The translations under genes and the position numbers were made by a program. A stretch of 64,000 nucleotides of DNA from Ignavibacteria bacterium (GTDB lineage: Bacteria; Bacteroidota; Ignavibacteria; OLB7): positions 992,001 to 1,056,000 of the forward strand of contig JACKAE010000001.1 in assembly GCA_020635205.1 (NCBI GenBank), given 5' to 3'. The notes under the pieces were generated by a model. That model saw only the letters and a program-made list of their open reading frames with translations, had not been told where the DNA came from and did no database searches. Below, piece by piece: positions 61,332-64,000 of this stretch. Numbering within the stretch: position 1 is the first letter of the stretch; each line of letters opens with the position of its first letter.

Positions 61332-62735
61332 ATGAGTGAGATTAAGCCTCCTCCAGAGATAGGAACAGCACATCCGAGAGCTGTTGATAAACTGATTCGA
61401 CCCTTCAAGCGATTTACTGAGGTTGAGGGAGCCGGGGGGATCATTCTGTTGATCTGCACTGCGGCGGCACTCTTCTGGGCCAATGTGATTGGAGCTGAGA
61501 GCTACGAACATTTCTGGCACACCCCAATCACCGTACAGTTGGGCGATTTCGTGATGACGAACTCTTTAGTCCACTGGATCGACGACGGCTTGATGGCGAT
61601 CTTCTTCTTTCTGGTTGGATTGGAGATCAAGCGCGAAGTGTTGGTGGGGGAACTTGCTTCGATTAAAAAGTCGGCACTTCCCCTTATGGCTGCTCTCGGC
61701 GGTATGATCTTTCCGGCGCTCATCTACACACTCTTCAATGGAACCGAAGGGGAGGCTGCGCGTGGGTGGGGAATCCCGATGGCAACGGACATTGCCTTTG
61801 CCTTAGGTGTGCTGGCTCTGCTCGGGAAACGTATCCCTCCAAGTCTCGTTGTCTTCCTCGCGGCTCTCGCCATTGCCGACGATATTGGCGCGGTGCTGGT
61901 GATTGCGATCTTCTACACATCGAAACTCTCCTTAGCATATCTGCTGATTGGTCTCGGAGCTTTCGTTGTGGCAGTAATCGCCAATGTAATGGGGGCACGC
62001 AATCCGATTACCTATGGAATTATCGGAGCAATTACTTGGCTCGCCTTCCTTAAGTCTGGGGTACACGCAACGATTGCTGGCGTGCTGGTTGCCATGGCAG
62101 TTCCCGCAAAGCAGCGGATTAACCTCCGCCGATTTATCGACTTCGGCCAATACCTGTTGGATCGATTGAAGAGAGTAAAAAATATCGAGACCTCGGCATT
62201 CTCCACACACGAGCAGATGGAGATTATGCAGACCCTCGAGAACTCTGTTGAGCATGTTATGACACCTCTGCAACGATACGAACATGGTCTTCAGAACTGG
62301 GTTGCCTACTTGATTATGCCGGTCTTTGCTCTGGCAAATGCTGGCGTTGCGGTTGGTGGTAGACTTCTGGAAGACATTACCAGTCCGATAGGACTCGGCA
62401 TCATCTGCGGCCTTGTGCTTGGGAAGCAGATCGGTATCACCTTCTTCTCTTGGATTTCAGTGAAGCTCGGCTTTGCTGCACTTCCATCGGGCGTTAAGTG
62501 GAAGCATATTTACGGGGTTGCATGGCTTGGAGGCATTGGGTTTACAATGTCTCTCTTCGTTGCGAACTTGGCCTTCGGAGGAAGTCCGCTCGGTGAAGAG
62601 TCAAAGATTGGGATTTTGACTGCCTCAATCATTGCCGGCACAATTGGCTTTATTATTCTGAAACGTATGACGGCTCCCGGCAAAGGAGAGAGTGTTGAAG
62701 GAGAAGAATCGCAGCCAGCGACAGGCTCAGCCTGA
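61332..62735 (+). CDS. nhaA: Na+/H+ antiporter NhaA
   Basis: 467 residues; E. coli NhaA has 388, and this one has extra N- and C-terminal parts and a longer mid loop. Key residues are kept: the double Asp of AIADDIGAVLVI and the Asp of MATDIAFALGVL. The entry LMAIFFFLVGLEIKREVLVG and VHATIAGVLVAMAVP are also typical. It swaps Na+ for protons for pH and salt homeostasis. The next gene starts within its stop codon (TGATG). Confidence 0.96.
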   Translation: MSEIKPPPEIGTAHPRAVDKLIRPFKRFTEVEGAGGIILLICTAAALFWANVIGAESYEHFWHTPITVQLGDFVMTNSLVHWIDDGLMAIFFFLVGLEIKREVLVGELASIKKSALPLMAALGGMIFPALIYTLFNGTEGEAARGWGIPMATDIAFALGVLALLGKRIPPSLVVFLAALAIADDIGAVLVIAIFYTSKLSLAYLLIGLGAFVVAVIANVMGARNPITYGIIGAITWLAFLKSGVHATIAGVLVAMAVPAKQRINLRRFIDFGQYLLDRLKRVKNIETSAFSTHEQMEIMQTLENSVEHVMTPLQRYEHGLQNWVAYLIMPVFALANAGVAVGGRLLEDITSPIGLGIICGLVLGKQIGITFFSWISVKLGFAALPSGVKWKHIYGVAWLGGIGFTMSLFVANLAFGGSPLGEESKIGILTASIIAGTIGFIILKRMTAPGKGESVEGEESQPATGSA

Positions 62736-63145
62736 TGCGAAAGTTGCTGTGTCCTATTGAGGTGGGGTTAGGTCTTCTCCTGGCGACGATCCTTCTCTCC
62801 TGTGGTCCCATTAAAGAGCCGCAGATGGAACAGGGGGGACTCTACACAGTCGAAGATGGGGAGGGGACGTTTCGTCCAGCGAAGATTTTGGCATTCGACA
62901 GTAGTGTTGTCCACCTTCGGCTCTACTGCAACACTCTTTCGTACCGACCCGATACTGTCGTTGCCGACACACTTCGGCTTGTGGCTTATCCGGGAGAGCC
63001 GGTTGCACGGGAGCACTTTCCAGTGTCGCGACAACTCTTCCTATTCTGGCTGCCGGAACGTGTCGGGTTCGATTCCGTTCACCCCGATGAACGAGCGTTA
63101 GTAGGAGAATGGGAAAACTCGGAACGGGTGGTTGTTGGAGAATAG
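62735..63145 (+). CDS. Small lipoprotein of unknown function, coupled to nhaA
   Basis: 136 residues. The N-terminus has a lipoprotein signal with lipobox LLSC (about residue 23). The mature part is beta-like (FRPAKILAFDSSVVHLRLYC) and of no recognised family. It overlaps nhaA by one base, so it is almost certainly co-translated with it. Confidence 0.8.
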   Translation: MRKLLCPIEVGLGLLLATILLSCGPIKEPQMEQGGLYTVEDGEGTFRPAKILAFDSSVVHLRLYCNTLSYRPDTVVADTLRLVAYPGEPVAREHFPVSRQLFLFWLPERVGFDSVHPDERALVGEWENSERVVVGE

Positions 63146-63148
63146 ATA

Positions 63149-63208
63149 AGAGTTCTTAGAGAGGAGAGTGTATGAGTTCGTGAGTGTGAGAGTGTATGAG
63201 TCGGGAGT
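63149..63208. repeat. Purine-rich GAGT tract after the lipoprotein gene
   Basis: AGAGAGGAGAGTGTATGAG, GTGAGTGTGAGAGTGTATGA and similar units follow the stop codon, as at the other four sites. Confidence 0.55.
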
Positions 63209-63260
63209 CGAGAGTAGTCCACCGCCGAGTTGTGGTAGAGTTGTCTTCTCTCTCTCCCCT

Positions 63261-63285
63261 TTTTGAATTTTTACTTTTGAATTGA
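63261..63285. repeat. AT-rich TTTTGAATTTT repeat, fourth copy
   Basis: TTTTTGAATTTTTACTTTTG lies immediately upstream of the oxidoreductase start, like the tract before the PhnE-like gene. Confidence 0.5.
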
Positions 63286-63290
63286 CTACC

Positions 63291-64000
63291 GTGCTTCAAG
63301 CTGTACAACATCAGAAGAGTGGGGAGATTGAGGTGAAGGAGTTTCCTGCTCCTACCGTGCGATCCGGGTGGATTGTCGTGGCAACGCAAGCCTCGCTTAT
63401 TTCCGCCGGTACTGAACGCGCCAGCGTTGAGAAGTCGAAGGCGTCGCTGATTGAGCGCGCCAGAAAGCAGCCGGAAGATGTGCGGCAGGTGATCGACATG
63501 GCGAAGAAGGAAGGGGTGCTGAACACGATCCGAAAGGTGCAGAACAAACTTGATAGCTATCGAGCACTCGGCTACTCGGCTGCCGGAGTTGTTCTGGAGT
63601 CGGGATGTGATGAGTTTGCGCCGGGTGACCGAGTTGCCTGCGCTGGTGCTGGATATGCCGTTCACGCCGAGGTAATTTCCGTTCCAAAGAATCTCGCCGT
63701 CAAACTTCCTGAAAATGTTTCCTTCGAGGATGCCTCGTTTACCACACTTGGGGCAATTGCACTGCAAGGTATTCGCCAAGCCGACCCACGCCTTGGCGAG
63801 AACGTTGCCGTTATCGGTCTCGGTCTGTTAGGGCAGCTTACCGTCGGCATGCTGAGGGCAAACGGATGCCGCGTTATCGGTCTCGACATCGACGAATCAC
63901 AATTCTCACTCGCCCACGAGTTCGGGGCTGACGCAACTGCCCCGAGCAGCGGTGATGCCGTAAAGGTTGTGGAGAGCTTTACGCGGGGCATTGGAGCCGA
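63291..64000 (+). CDS. Bi-domain oxidoreductase (zinc-type dehydrogenase part), 3'-truncated
   Basis: The frame opens at GTG 63291 (TTG 63282 is an alternative) and runs off the window after about 236 codons. It reads as a medium-chain dehydrogenase N-terminal domain (LISAGTERASVEKSKASLIE; ALGYSAAGVVLESG; PGDRVACAGAGYAVHAEVIS) and the start of its Rossmann fold (VAVIGLGLLGQLTVGMLRAN). The phrase set matches the bi-domain oxidoreductases found in surface-polysaccharide gene clusters, where a Gfo/Idh/MocA half follows. That half would lie beyond the window. Confidence 0.85.
   Translation, partial: MLQAVQHQKSGEIEVKEFPAPTVRSGWIVVATQASLISAGTERASVEKSKASLIERARKQPEDVRQVIDMAKKEGVLNTIRKVQNKLDSYRALGYSAAGVVLESGCDEFAPGDRVACAGAGYAVHAEVISVPKNLAVKLPENVSFEDASFTTLGAIALQGIRQADPRLGENVAVIGLGLLGQLTVGMLRANGCRVIGLDIDESQFSLAHEFGADATAPSSGDAVKVVESFTRGIGA

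Overview
The window comes from a Gram-negative bacterium of the Bacteroidota/Chlorobiota (FCB) group. Several large exported proteins end in a type IX secretion (T9SS type A) sorting domain with the PNPF...GxYY pattern. There is also a TonB-dependent receptor with an N-terminal carboxypeptidase-regulatory-like domain, OmpA-type envelope proteins, and IgGFc-binding-like and SBBP-repeat surface proteins. I cannot assign a genus; a deep Chlorobi/Ignavibacteria/Kapabacteria-type lineage is an inference. Both window edges cut genes: a T9SS cargo at 1-1437 and a bi-domain oxidoreductase from 63291.

Layout. 1-9 kb: T9SS cargo, double-OmpA outer-membrane protein, an orphan PhnE-like permease, a CPA2/Kef-type antiporter, a divergent Asp/Glu racemase-like protein, and a fusion of a putative His/Cys caspase-like domain with a SAM methyltransferase. 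9.3-12.5 kb: a TetR regulator and a TonB-dependent receptor, each preceded by the same palindrome. 12.6-14.4 kb: a Tn5-like IS4-family insertion sequence, then the first of three copies of a ~275-bp MITE-like repeat packed with small hairpins. 14.4-22.6 kb: a giant SBBP-repeat T9SS protein, a double zinc-ribbon protein and an NTPase-SARP regulator. 22.8-27.3 kb: housekeeping block ffh-rpsP-rimM-trmD-(exported protein)-rplS. 27.4-39.2 kb: small soluble proteins (DUF1569-like, HIT, TfoX-N, SnoaL/NTF2, HxlR, cupin, methyltransferase), a MACPF protein, a Rieske-glutamate synthase-like enzyme, a CDF exporter, an RlaP-like nucleotidyltransferase and MITE copies 2 and 3. 39.3-43 kb: a lipoprotein, an LVIVD protein, a Tat-signal/T9SS-tail intradiol dioxygenase and an AraC regulator. 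43.3-60.2 kb: a tandem array of six related T9SS surface-protein genes, five carrying an IgGFc-binding-like region plus one C-terminal-module-only relative. 60.2-64 kb: CaCA-type exchanger, NhaA, lipoprotein and the truncated oxidoreductase.

How the genes work together. Much of the window is about the cell envelope and surface: T9SS cargo, pore or receptor proteins, and cation exchange (Kef-type, CDF, CaCA, NhaA). The IgGFc cluster looks like a locally expanded and recombining family, because paralogues differ by module loss or gain and two of them share a 72-nt identical block. Intergenic DNA carries at least four dispersed repeat families: the structured MITE, purine-rich GAGT-type tracts just after + strand genes, AT-rich TTTTGAATTTT hairpin tracts, and a long imperfect inverted repeat at 38251-38358. 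No CRISPR array, rRNA or tRNA gene was recognised.
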